Assembly (NCBI GenBank): GCA_963932545.1
Contig: CAWVRH010000002.1
Location: 62,001 to 126,000, forward strand
Direction: 5' to 3'
Length of the DNA: 64,000 nt
DNA from: UBA8337 sp963932545
GTDB taxonomy: Bacteria; Pseudomonadota; Alphaproteobacteria; RS24
This document shows positions 36,002 to 43,812 of the stretch, piece by piece. The notes below the pieces were generated by a model. It did not search any database. It was not told the origin of the DNA and saw only the letters and a list, made by a program, of their open reading frames with translations. Position 1 is the stretch's first letter, and each line of letters begins with the position of its first letter. Made by a program: the position numbers and the translations under genes.

Positions 36002-36901
36002 CTATTGGTTTAAACGGTTTCGTAAAACGGGGCTCAGGCTGCGCATTGCAGAAGCAATTGCTTTGTCAGCTAGGGCGCGGTTGCTGGCCGCGCTAAAACT
36101 TAGCCCTTTGGCTGGCGTAGCCTGCTGCCACACAATGGAGGCATCGGGGGCTAGTATTTGCGTTCGCAGTTCGCCGCGCATAGATTTTTCTGCATTGAGT
36201 TGTGTCACCGCGAAAGTGAACTTAATTTGATAGGCTGAGGCTTCAGCCGTGGGGATAATCTTGGTAACGCCGACACTCGACAATAATTGCCCGGCGGCGC
36301 TAGCCACGAGGTCGCGATAAGCCGGCTCATTATCTTGCGTGTGCAGATAAAACGTTTGGTTAAGCAACCGGGCTGCTTCGGCTTTTGCAATTTTTTCTTT
36401 GCTTGCCTCAATTTGGCTAGCCGCAATTTGCACTCGGGCATAGACGCGGCACGACCCCGGGTCGACCCAACGGTTGGTAATCCGACTGTTTTCCAATATG
36501 CCTTCCGATAGGAGAGACGATTGAATAGAAGCTTTCGTACTGCCCACACCGCCGCCATAAGAGGTGCGCGTTTCACTAATATTGCTGCTTACCTGTGTAT
36601 TGAGGATGCGTCCTAATTTGGTCCGCGCGGATAAGTCAGCTTTATTGACGTCAATGCTTTGAAGGCCGGAGCATTGGCTGCTACCGCTGGTTTGATAGGT
36701 CTGACGGGTTACAACATCGCCAGCGTCGACCCAAGCTGGCCGCGGGATTTGCTCGAAATAAGTCTCGCAAACACAGCTAGCCGGCGCGGGCGTTGTTGCC
36801 GAAATTTGAGCTAAAGGCAGCCCCGCACAGCCAGCCGTTGCCGCAAGGGCAAACATCGAGATAAAGCCGCGTTTAAGGTTTTGAGTGCCCGGGCCTCGCA
36901 T
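36002..36901 (-). CDS. Second LPP20-like lipoprotein with C-terminal extension
   Basis: 299-aa predicted lipoprotein. Signal with Cys25 in ATAGC (the -3 residue Thr is unusual for a lipobox). It shares with the next gene the sequence plan PRPAWVD, SARTKLGRILN and a VYARVQIA strand, typical of LPP20-like domains, then adds about 120 residues with an alpha/beta pattern (IIPTAEASAYQIKFTFAVTQL, ELRTQILAPDASIVWQQ). Cysteines at SCVC, SQC and GSC suggest disulfides. A longer start at 36946 would overlap the upstream gene. Confidence 0.72.
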   Translation of the reverse strand: MRGPGTQNLKRGFISMFALAATAGCAGLPLAQISATTPAPASCVCETYFEQIPRPAWVDAGDVVTRQTYQTSGSSQCSGLQSIDVNKADLSARTKLGRILNTQVSSNISETRTSYGGGVGSTKASIQSSLLSEGILENSRITNRWVDPGSCRVYARVQIAASQIEASKEKIAKAEAARLLNQTFYLHTQDNEPAYRDLVASAAGQLLSSVGVTKIIPTAEASAYQIKFTFAVTQLNAEKSMRGELRTQILAPDASIVWQQATPAKGLSFSAASNRALADKAIASAMRSLSPVLRNRLNQ

Positions 36902-36908
36902 CGCCTGT

Positions 36909-37943
36909 CTAACGTAATTGGCTTTGCACAGCTGAACGGCTGGCAATGTTGTTTTGAACTCGGCTTAACGAAACACCTATAATCTTGTTGGGCGATAAGG
37001 TCAGGCGGTCGGCCTTTTGGTAGAAAGCCAAAGCGCGATCCAAGTCGCCCTCGGTCTCTGAGCAGACACCCACGTTGTGATAAATGGCTGGCGATTGATC
37101 ATACATACCAGCCGCCTTACGGAAAAATTCGCAACCGCGAGGGACGCGTTGATTTTTGACGAACTCGAGACCAGATTCAAAAGCGCTTTTTACCGCTTCT
37201 TGATTGCCGAATTTGCTCGCATCTTTTTTCATAAACTTAATATTGAAAGTAACCGAATACGGGGCAATGTCTCGGCGCAGCTGCGATAAAACTTCTCCAA
37301 TAACTTTATTTTGCATGTCGCTTTCGCCCTTGGCCTTGGCGCCATAAACTTGATCGTCGCACCATGAATGTTTGGTCGTTGCGCCATAAGATTGGGTGAA
37401 GGAGACGATGCCTCTTTCGACATTAGTGGCTCTTAAGTTCAGCTCTGCTGAGGCGCTCTGCTCATGGCAATTCACTTTTTTAGTTTTATAATAAATGCAT
37501 TTTTCTTCGCCCTGAAGAGCGCAATATTGAACATCTTTTTGCGATCCTGTGCGGTTATAACTTGGCAAAAATGAGCCACCCAGAAGGGTATCGGCCGTGG
37601 TCAGATTACCTAGCTCAATAGCCGTGTTGGCTGAAAACATGGCACTATCGCCCAAGCGTTGCTCATTGATTAGCGTCTGTCGGTCGAGGTCGACCAGAGT
37701 GAAATAGGGTTTGCCGTTAACCTGAATGCCTGCAACGAAACTGCGCAGTCGATCGCTCATCGTGCCAGCCCTGTCACCCCTTAGAGTGGCGACGCCGACG
37801 CGTTTGGCATTTACCATCCCGCTTTGGTTCGCGGGCATTAAGACCGAGGTTTTTACCGAGGGGCTTACACATGCAGCCAACAAGCTGCCGCAAAGACCAA
37901 GGATGACAGATAATCTTACAACGTTGTGATATGACGATTTCAT
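36909..37943 (-). CDS. CsgG/LpoB-like lipoprotein with C-terminal TPR
   Basis: 344-aa predicted lipoprotein, lipobox LAAC with Cys25 and Val at +2. Residues about 45-235 follow a CsgG/TolB-N-like plan: KRVGVATLRGDRAG, YFTLVDLDRQTLINEQRL, TADTLLGGSF, ending in a beta strand before SVTFNIKFMK. Residues 245-335 contain TPR-like helices (CEFFRKAAGMYDQSPAIYHNVGVC and RALAFYQKADRL). There are at least eight Cys outside the signal, likely disulfide-bonded. First gene of the unit, divergent from zapE. The fold assignment is by pattern and needs a profile search. Confidence 0.7.
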   Translation of the reverse strand: MKSSYHNVVRLSVILGLCGSLLAACVSPSVKTSVLMPANQSGMVNAKRVGVATLRGDRAGTMSDRLRSFVAGIQVNGKPYFTLVDLDRQTLINEQRLGDSAMFSANTAIELGNLTTADTLLGGSFLPSYNRTGSQKDVQYCALQGEEKCIYYKTKKVNCHEQSASAELNLRATNVERGIVSFTQSYGATTKHSWCDDQVYGAKAKGESDMQNKVIGEVLSQLRRDIAPYSVTFNIKFMKKDASKFGNQEAVKSAFESGLEFVKNQRVPRGCEFFRKAAGMYDQSPAIYHNVGVCSETEGDLDRALAFYQKADRLTLSPNKIIGVSLSRVQNNIASRSAVQSQLR

Positions 37944-38094
37944 AATTTTAACAAACCCTACTCAACACTATTTTTACGAAACAATATTTTTACTCTGTCT
38001 AAGACGGTAACAGCCTTTTTCCTCTGTGGGAAGCGCGAACGAGACGTCTCTCCGCTCTTGCCAAATGAGGCCTGGGGCTTTAACCCTCGCCTCT

Positions 38095-39249
38095 ATGACT
38101 AGCGATAGGCAGATATTAGGTCCGGTAAGCCAGCATTATCAGATGCTGGTGGAGAAAGGCCAGGTGAACCAAGACGACGCTCAGACACGCGCGGCGCTGG
38201 AGCTCGACCGTGTTTATGCTCGCTTGGAAGCACAAGGGGATGCCTCGAATAAAAGCGGCTGGCTGTCTAAGTTGCGTTTGCGCAAACAACCAAGCCCGCA
38301 GGGTTCGCGAGGTTTGTATATTTACGGCGAAGTCGGGCGGGGCAAGTCCATGTTGATGGATATGTTTGTTGAGATGGCGCCCGTGGCCAAAAAGCGGCGG
38401 GTTCATTTTCATGCCTTCATGCAAGAAACGCATACGCGCATTCATGCCTATCGGCGTGCGAACCCAAAGGCTGGCGACCCAATGCCGGCTGTGGCCAAAG
38501 CGATAGCGGCCGAGACCTCGCTTTTATGTTTTGATGAGTTCCAAGTTAAAGACATTGCCGATGCGTCTATTCTCGGGCGTTTGTTCGCATTCTTGCTGGA
38601 CGCAGGGCTTGTGGTGATTGCCACCTCTAACCGCCACCCAGATGATCTATATAAAGGCGGTCTCCACCGGCAGCGGTTTATGCCGTTCATTGACTTGATA
38701 AAAGCGCGCTTGGATATTCACGAGCTGAGTGCCGAAACCGATTACCGTTTAGCCCGATTGCAAGCGGCACCTGTTTGGTTCACGCCTTGCGGCCCGCGCT
38801 CGCGTAAAGCCCTAGACGAACGCTTCGCCAGCCTGACCGAAGGCGTGGCCGGGGCGCCGATGCGCCTTGATTTAAACGGCCGTAGCCTGCCGATAAAGCA
38901 AGCCGTGGGCGGTGTCGCCCGTCTGAGTTTTGCTGAATTATGCGTGGAATCTCGCGGCGCGCCCGATTATTTAGCGCTAGCTAGCCATTTCCATACTGTA
39001 GTCATCGATGCGATTCCCCAGTTGGAGCCGCAAAAGAAAAATGAAGCGGTGCGCTTTGTAACGCTCATTGATGCCCTCTATGAAGCCAAAGTAAAACTTC
39101 TGGCCTCCGCCGATGGCGAGCCGCAAACGCTTTATCCGAGCGGCGACGAAGCGTTTGAATTCGAGCGCACAGTCTCGCGATTGATGGAGATGCAGAGCCG
39201 CGACTATCTGGCTCTGCCGCATTTGCCGCCCAAGCCCCTCGGCAGCTAA
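38095..39249 (+). CDS. zapE: Cell division protein ZapE (AFG1-like ATPase)
   Basis: AAA-type ATPase that associates with the Z-ring and is the homologue of mitochondrial AFG1. 384 aa from the ATG at 38095; a GTG at 38026 would extend it. Walker A GEVGRGKS 78-85, Walker B LLCFDEFQVKDIADA, and the conserved ATSNRHPDDLYKGGLHRQRF block. Two genes before sucC, a common alphaproteobacterial arrangement with mdh. Confidence 0.95.
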   Translation: MTSDRQILGPVSQHYQMLVEKGQVNQDDAQTRAALELDRVYARLEAQGDASNKSGWLSKLRLRKQPSPQGSRGLYIYGEVGRGKSMLMDMFVEMAPVAKKRRVHFHAFMQETHTRIHAYRRANPKAGDPMPAVAKAIAAETSLLCFDEFQVKDIADASILGRLFAFLLDAGLVVIATSNRHPDDLYKGGLHRQRFMPFIDLIKARLDIHELSAETDYRLARLQAAPVWFTPCGPRSRKALDERFASLTEGVAGAPMRLDLNGRSLPIKQAVGGVARLSFAELCVESRGAPDYLALASHFHTVVIDAIPQLEPQKKNEAVRFVTLIDALYEAKVKLLASADGEPQTLYPSGDEAFEFERTVSRLMEMQSRDYLALPHLPPKPLGS

Positions 39250-39250
39250 G

Positions 39251-39274
39251 CTCGCTCACTCACTTACTTACTCT
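39251..39274 (+). repeat. Imperfect CTYA tetranucleotide run upstream of mdh
   Basis: Six to eight 4-base units (CTCG, CTCA, CTCA, CTTA, CTTA, CTCT, then degenerate) between zapE and mdh. No coding function. Pyrimidine-rich; length variation possible. Confidence 0.6.
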
Positions 39275-39343
39275 CCCTCGCTCTTGCACTTAAGCCTTAA
39301 ACGCGCTAATTCAGGGCAGAATTTTTATGAAAAGGAATTGGAT

Positions 39344-40306
39344 ATGGCTCGTAACAAAATCGCCCTTATTGGCGGCGGACAAATCGGTGGCACTTTGGCC
39401 CATTTGGCCGGTCTTAAAGAACTCGGCGACATTGTCATTTTTGACATTAATGAGGGCACTGCCAAAGGCAAAGCGCTCGACCTGATGCAAAGCTCGCCGG
39501 TGAGCCATTTTGATGCTGACCTCAAAGGCAGCAAATCTTATTCAGCCATCAAAGGCTCGGATGTGGTTATCGTAACCGCTGGTGTGCCGCGCAAGCCTGG
39601 CATGAGCCGCGATGATCTCATCGAAATTAACCTGAAAGTGATGCAGCAAGTCGGCGAAGGCATTAAAAAATATGCCCCAGACGCTTTTGTGATTTGCATC
39701 ACCAACCCGCTCGACGCCATGGTTTGGGCGTTGCAGAAGTTCTCGGGTCTGCCGAAAAATAAAGTGGTGGGTATGGCTGGCGTCCTCGACGCGGCTCGTT
39801 TCCGCTCCTTCTTGGCCGAAGAATTTAAAGTCTCGGTTAAAGACGTCACTGCCTTTGTGCTGGGTGGCCATGGCGACACAATGGTGCCGTCGGTTCGTTA
39901 CTCCACGGTTGCTGGCATTCCTTTGCCGGATCTGGTGAAAATGAAATGGACGACCCAGAAGAAAATCGACGAGATTGTGCAACGCACCCGCGATGGCGGA
40001 GCTGAGGTTGTGGGTCTGTTGAAAACCGGTTCCGCGTTTTATGCGCCAGCCGCCTCTGCCATTGAAATGGCCGAAGCCTACCTAAAAGACCAAAAGCGCG
40101 TTCTGCCATGTGCGGCGCATTTGAACGGTCAATATGGTCAGAAAAACATCTACGTTGGCGTGCCGGTCGTCATTGGCGCCAAAGGTGTCGAGAAGATTGT
40201 TGAAATTAAACTGGATGCCAAAGAGCGCGCCATGTTTAAAAAATCCATCACAGCGGTTCAAGGCCTGCTGACCGCTTGTAAAGCGATCAATCCAAAACTG
40301 AAATAA
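39344..40306 (+). CDS. mdh: Malate dehydrogenase
   Basis: NAD-dependent TCA enzyme of the LDH-like class, 320 aa. GGGQIGG nucleotide-binding turn near 10-16, catalytic His in VLGGHGDTMVPS, Arg in GVPRKPGMSRDDL. AAAGGAA ribosome site supports the ATG at 39344 over one at 39284. Followed by a very strong terminator, so it is not strictly cotranscribed with sucCD. Confidence 0.98.
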   Translation: MARNKIALIGGGQIGGTLAHLAGLKELGDIVIFDINEGTAKGKALDLMQSSPVSHFDADLKGSKSYSAIKGSDVVIVTAGVPRKPGMSRDDLIEINLKVMQQVGEGIKKYAPDAFVICITNPLDAMVWALQKFSGLPKNKVVGMAGVLDAARFRSFLAEEFKVSVKDVTAFVLGGHGDTMVPSVRYSTVAGIPLPDLVKMKWTTQKKIDEIVQRTRDGGAEVVGLLKTGSAFYAPAASAIEMAEAYLKDQKRVLPCAAHLNGQYGQKNIYVGVPVVIGAKGVEKIVEIKLDAKERAMFKKSITAVQGLLTACKAINPKLK

Positions 40307-40376
40307 GGATTAAGCGGCGAAGCAATATCCTTCGCCCCTCGTGTTGACGCTGCGGGCGTCCTTCAGTAGCCTAAAT

Positions 40377-40412
40377 TTTTAAGGGCGCGGCTTGCGCCGC
40401 GCCCTTTTTATT
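40377..40412 (+). terminator. Rho-independent terminator after mdh
   Basis: AAGGGCGCGGC and GCCGCGCCCTT form an 11-bp GC-rich stem around TTGC, followed by a T-rich tail. A T-rich stretch also precedes it. Confidence 0.92.
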
Positions 40413-40460
40413 TACCCTCAAGAAAGCAGGCGTCGACCTAAAAAGAAGAGAGCAAATATC

Positions 40461-41540
40461 ATGACATCTAAAATTTTACGTCTTGGCGGCGTAACCCTTG
40501 GCGGTTTTTTTGTTTTGGCCTTGATCTTGGGTTTGGGCTTGTACCTTGTGTTGATCAATAGCCCAGGCCTGCAAGACCGTTTGGTGGAGCGTGCCGTTGC
40601 CGCGCGTCTGTCGCAAGCGCCTACGGAATTGGGTGGCGACGCCATCGATGTTGTGTTTTGCGGCACGGCCTCGCCCATGGGGCAAGGCGCTGCGCAATCG
40701 TGTGTCGCGGTGTTGGCTGGCGACACCTTTTTCCTCGTCGATACGGGCGCACGTTCGGCCGATATGGCGACCCAATTGGGCTTGCCGATGGGGCGCTTGG
40801 ATGGCGTTTTGCTGACCCATTTTCATTCCGATCATATTGCCGCTTTGGGCGAAATGCATCTCGCCAGTTGGGTGCGCGGTCGGCCGCAAAAGCTCGATGT
40901 CTATGGCGGGCTTGGCGTGGCGCAAGTGGTCGATGGGTTCAACCTCGCCTATGGTCTCGATTACGGCTATCGCACGGCGCATCACACAGAGGCCATTATG
41001 CCCAGTAAAACCGCAGGGCTGGTGGCCAAGACCATAAAAGGTGACACAGTTATCTATCATGCCGACGGACTTAAAATCACCGCCGTCACGGTCAACCACC
41101 CGCCGATTGAGCCGGCCTATGGCTATCGGTTTGACTATCAGGGACGCTCCATCCTCATCAGCGGTGACACGACCAAAGATGGTAATCTGATTGCTGCCGC
41201 CAAAGGCGTTGATGTTTTAATCCATGAAGTGCTGCAAGATGATTTGGTGACGGCTACCTCTAAAGCGCTGGTGGCGGCGGGGCAAGTTAATCTCGGTCAA
41301 TTATTGACCGACACGTTGGATTATCACACCACTCCGATAGAGGCCGCCGAAGCGGCCAATGAAGCGGGCGCGCAATTGCTGGTATTTTATCATTATGCGC
41401 CGGTACCGCAGAACGGTTTGGTGCAGCGGATATTTATGCGCGGCGTCGATAACGTGAGACCTCAGGGCGTTTTGGCGGCGTCCGATGGCACGCGAATATC
41501 GTTAAAAGGCAATTCGCGCAGCCTCGAGGTTACGCCATAA
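40461..41540 (+). CDS. Membrane-anchored metallo-beta-lactamase-fold hydrolase
   Basis: 359-aa protein. One N-terminal membrane helix (about 11-32), then an MBL-fold domain starting at VVFCGTASPMG. Metal motif HFHSDH 120-125; the other metal ligands are expected in the SGDT and final HYAP segments. The overall layout resembles RNase Z/arylsulfatase-type MBL enzymes. The orientation of the helix suggests a periplasmic catalytic domain. Sits alone between two TCA operons, with GAAGAGAG as ribosome site. The substrate is unknown. Confidence 0.88.
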   Translation: MTSKILRLGGVTLGGFFVLALILGLGLYLVLINSPGLQDRLVERAVAARLSQAPTELGGDAIDVVFCGTASPMGQGAAQSCVAVLAGDTFFLVDTGARSADMATQLGLPMGRLDGVLLTHFHSDHIAALGEMHLASWVRGRPQKLDVYGGLGVAQVVDGFNLAYGLDYGYRTAHHTEAIMPSKTAGLVAKTIKGDTVIYHADGLKITAVTVNHPPIEPAYGYRFDYQGRSILISGDTTKDGNLIAAAKGVDVLIHEVLQDDLVTATSKALVAAGQVNLGQLLTDTLDYHTTPIEAAEAANEAGAQLLVFYHYAPVPQNGLVQRIFMRGVDNVRPQGVLAASDGTRISLKGNSRSLEVTP

Positions 41541-41591
41541 TTCTATTCTTAAAATTAAGCTCATATTTTCCAGTTCTGGAGTGAATTTTCA

Positions 41592-41618
41592 CTTGCGCGG
41601 CAAGCGAAGACGCGCAAG
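41592..41618 (+). promoter_or_regulatory. Alternative hairpins in the sucC leader
   Basis: CTTGCGC (41592-41598) can pair with GCGCAAG (41612-41618), or its first part CTTGC can pair with GCAAG (41600-41604) instead. The two folds exclude each other. About 40 bp before sucC. No known element recognised. Confidence 0.35.
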
Positions 41619-41657
41619 GTTCATGCCTAGAATTAACTTCAGCGACATGAGGAAACT

Positions 41658-42827
41658 ATGAATATCCACGAATACCAAGCCAAACAGGTCTTGAAAGAAT
41701 TTGGCGTGCCAGTGCCCAAGGGCGGGGTCGCGTTTAGCGTCGATGAGGCTGTGAAAGTGGCCGAAGACTTAGGCGGCCCAGTTTGGGTTGTGAAAGCTCA
41801 AATCCATGCCGGCGGACGCGGCAAAGGCGGCGGGGTAACCGTGGTTAAGTCTATCGACGATGTGCGCACCGAGAGCGAGCGTATTTTGGGCATGACGTTA
41901 ATCACGCCGCAAACTGGCCCGGAAGGCAAACATGTCGGACGCATTTACGTTGAAGAGGGGTCTGACATTGCGCGCGAACTTTATCTCTCGGCTTTGGTCG
42001 ATCGCGCCACGTCGCGCATCTCGTTTATTGCCTCCACCGAAGGCGGCATGGACATCGAAGAAGTTGCAGAACATACGCCAGAAAAAATTCTGACTGTCAG
42101 CGTCGATCCTGCCTCGGGCGTCTCGGCGCATCACGGCCGCCAAATCGCATTTGCTTTGGGCCTTGAAGGCGACCAAGTCAAACAAATGACCAAGCTGATT
42201 AGCAATCTCTATCAGGCGGTTATCGAGAAAGACATGTCGCTGCTCGAGATTAACCCTCTGGTGGTAACCAAGGCTGGCGATATTATTTGTCTCGATGCAA
42301 AAGTCGATTTCGATAGCAATGCGCTGTATCGCCATCCCGATATTATGGAGCTGCGCGACTTCGACGAAGAAGATCCGGCCGAAATTGAGGCTTCTAAATA
42401 TGACCTGTCTTACATCAAACTAGACGGCAAAATTGGCTGCATGGTAAATGGCGCAGGCTTGGCCATGGCGACCATGGACATCATTAAATTATATGGCTCG
42501 GAGCCTGCCAACTTCCTAGATGTTGGCGGCGGGGCGACCAAAGAAAAAGTCACCGAAGCGTTTAAAATCATCCTATCGGATGACAGCGTAGAGGGCATTT
42601 TGGTAAATATTTTTGGCGGTATTATGCGCTGCGATATCATCGCCGAGGGCGTTGTGGCTGCGGCTAAAGAGCTGAGCCTAGACGTGCCTTTGGTGGTGCG
42701 CCTAGAGGGCACCAATGTAGATTTGGGTAAAGAAATCATGGCCAACTCTGGCCTGCCAATTATCCCAGCTGACAATTTGAATGACGCGGCAGAAAAAATT
42801 GTGGCCGCTGTGAAGGAGGCCGCGTAA
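41658..42827 (+). CDS. sucC: Succinyl-CoA synthetase beta subunit
   Basis: ADP-forming succinyl-CoA ligase, 389 aa, ATP-grasp domain. MNIHEYQAKQVLKEFGVPVP, QIHAGGRGKGGGV (nucleotide site) and FLDVGGGATKEKVTEAFKI, GILVNIFGGIMRCD for the CoA-ligase part. GAGGAAA ribosome site. Overlaps sucD by one base (TAATG). Confidence 0.98.
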   Translation: MNIHEYQAKQVLKEFGVPVPKGGVAFSVDEAVKVAEDLGGPVWVVKAQIHAGGRGKGGGVTVVKSIDDVRTESERILGMTLITPQTGPEGKHVGRIYVEEGSDIARELYLSALVDRATSRISFIASTEGGMDIEEVAEHTPEKILTVSVDPASGVSAHHGRQIAFALGLEGDQVKQMTKLISNLYQAVIEKDMSLLEINPLVVTKAGDIICLDAKVDFDSNALYRHPDIMELRDFDEEDPAEIEASKYDLSYIKLDGKIGCMVNGAGLAMATMDIIKLYGSEPANFLDVGGGATKEKVTEAFKIILSDDSVEGILVNIFGGIMRCDIIAEGVVAAAKELSLDVPLVVRLEGTNVDLGKEIMANSGLPIIPADNLNDAAEKIVAAVKEAA

Positions 42828-43702
42828 TGTCTGTATTGGTCAACAAAGACACCAAAGTAATTTGCCAAGGGTTCACCGGTAGCCAAGGCACTTTCCACTC
42901 CGAACAAGCGATTGCTTACGGCACGAAAATGGTCGGCGGCGTGACGCCCGGACGAGGTGGTTCCGTCCATCTTGATTTGCCAGTGTTTGACACGGTTGGT
43001 GCCGCTGTTGAAAAAACCGGCGCGACCGCGTCGGCGATTTACGTGCCGCCGCCGTTTGCAGCCGATGCCATTTTGGAAGCTATTGAGGCGGGCATTGAGC
43101 TTGCGGTTTGCATTACCGAAGGCATTCCAGTTACCGATATGATCCGTGTGAAGCGCGCCCTCGAAGGCTCGAATACGCGCCTTGTCGGCCCCAATTGCCC
43201 AGGTGTGATTACCCCTGGCGAATGCAAAATCGGCATTATGCCCGGCCACATTCACCGTCGCGGCTCGGTTGGTATTGTTTCGCGTTCGGGCACATTGACG
43301 TATGAGGCTGTGGCACAAACCACGGCTGCGGGTCTGGGCCAATCGACGTGTATTGGTATCGGCGGCGACCCCGTCAATGGTACGAATTTCATCGATTGCT
43401 TGGAAATGTTCCTCGGTGATGACGAAACCGAAAGCATCATCATGATTGGCGAGATTGGCGGTTCGGCCGAAGAAGAAGCGGCTGAATTTTTGAAAGCGTC
43501 GAAAGTGAAGAAACCTATGGTTGGCTTTATTGCGGGCGTTACAGCGCCTCCGGGTCGTCGTATGGGCCATGCTGGCGCGATTATCGCGGGCGGCAAAGGC
43601 GGTGCGGAAGACAAAATGGAAGCCATGCGTTCGGCAGGCATTACGGTTTCGCCTTCGCCGGCTTCTTTGGGCACGACTTTGGTCGATGTCCTAAGCGGAT
43701 AA
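42827..43702 (+). CDS. sucD: Succinyl-CoA synthetase alpha subunit
   Basis: CoA-binding subunit that is transiently phosphorylated on a His in the GRRMGHAGAIIAGG loop. 291 aa. CoA-binding GFTGSQGTFHSEQAI at the N-terminus, GPNCPGVITPGECKIGIMPG and GIVSRSGTLTYEAV. Forms a heterodimer or tetramer with SucC. Confidence 0.98.
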   Translation: MSVLVNKDTKVICQGFTGSQGTFHSEQAIAYGTKMVGGVTPGRGGSVHLDLPVFDTVGAAVEKTGATASAIYVPPPFAADAILEAIEAGIELAVCITEGIPVTDMIRVKRALEGSNTRLVGPNCPGVITPGECKIGIMPGHIHRRGSVGIVSRSGTLTYEAVAQTTAAGLGQSTCIGIGGDPVNGTNFIDCLEMFLGDDETESIIMIGEIGGSAEEEAAEFLKASKVKKPMVGFIAGVTAPPGRRMGHAGAIIAGGKGGAEDKMEAMRSAGITVSPSPASLGTTLVDVLSG

Positions 43703-43707
43703 ATATT

Positions 43708-43739
43708 TTTTACCGGCACCCTTTTCGGTGCCGGTAAAA
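43708..43739 (+). terminator. Hairpin between sucD and sucA, possible attenuator
   Basis: TTTTACCGGCACC and GGTGCCGGTAAAA form a 13-bp perfect stem with a 6-base loop. No T-run follows, so it is either a weak terminator or an RNA processing/stability element that sets the sucCD to sucAB ratio. Confidence 0.6.
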
Positions 43740-43812
43740 GCACTACATTAAGGAATGGCTTAAGTCGGAACGCTCGGCTATTGTGTATACAGAGTTAAAT
43801 TGGAAGTTGAAG

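Noticed and set aside
40343..40371. TTGACG-N17-TAGCCT as a promoter of the MBL gene
   Set aside because: The -10 match is poor and the start would fall inside the mdh terminator.
42410..43570. 386-codon open frame on the minus strand opposite sucC/sucD
   Set aside because: Shadow of two highly conserved genes; its translation is rich in His/Arg/Asn, has no recognisable domain and no ribosome site.
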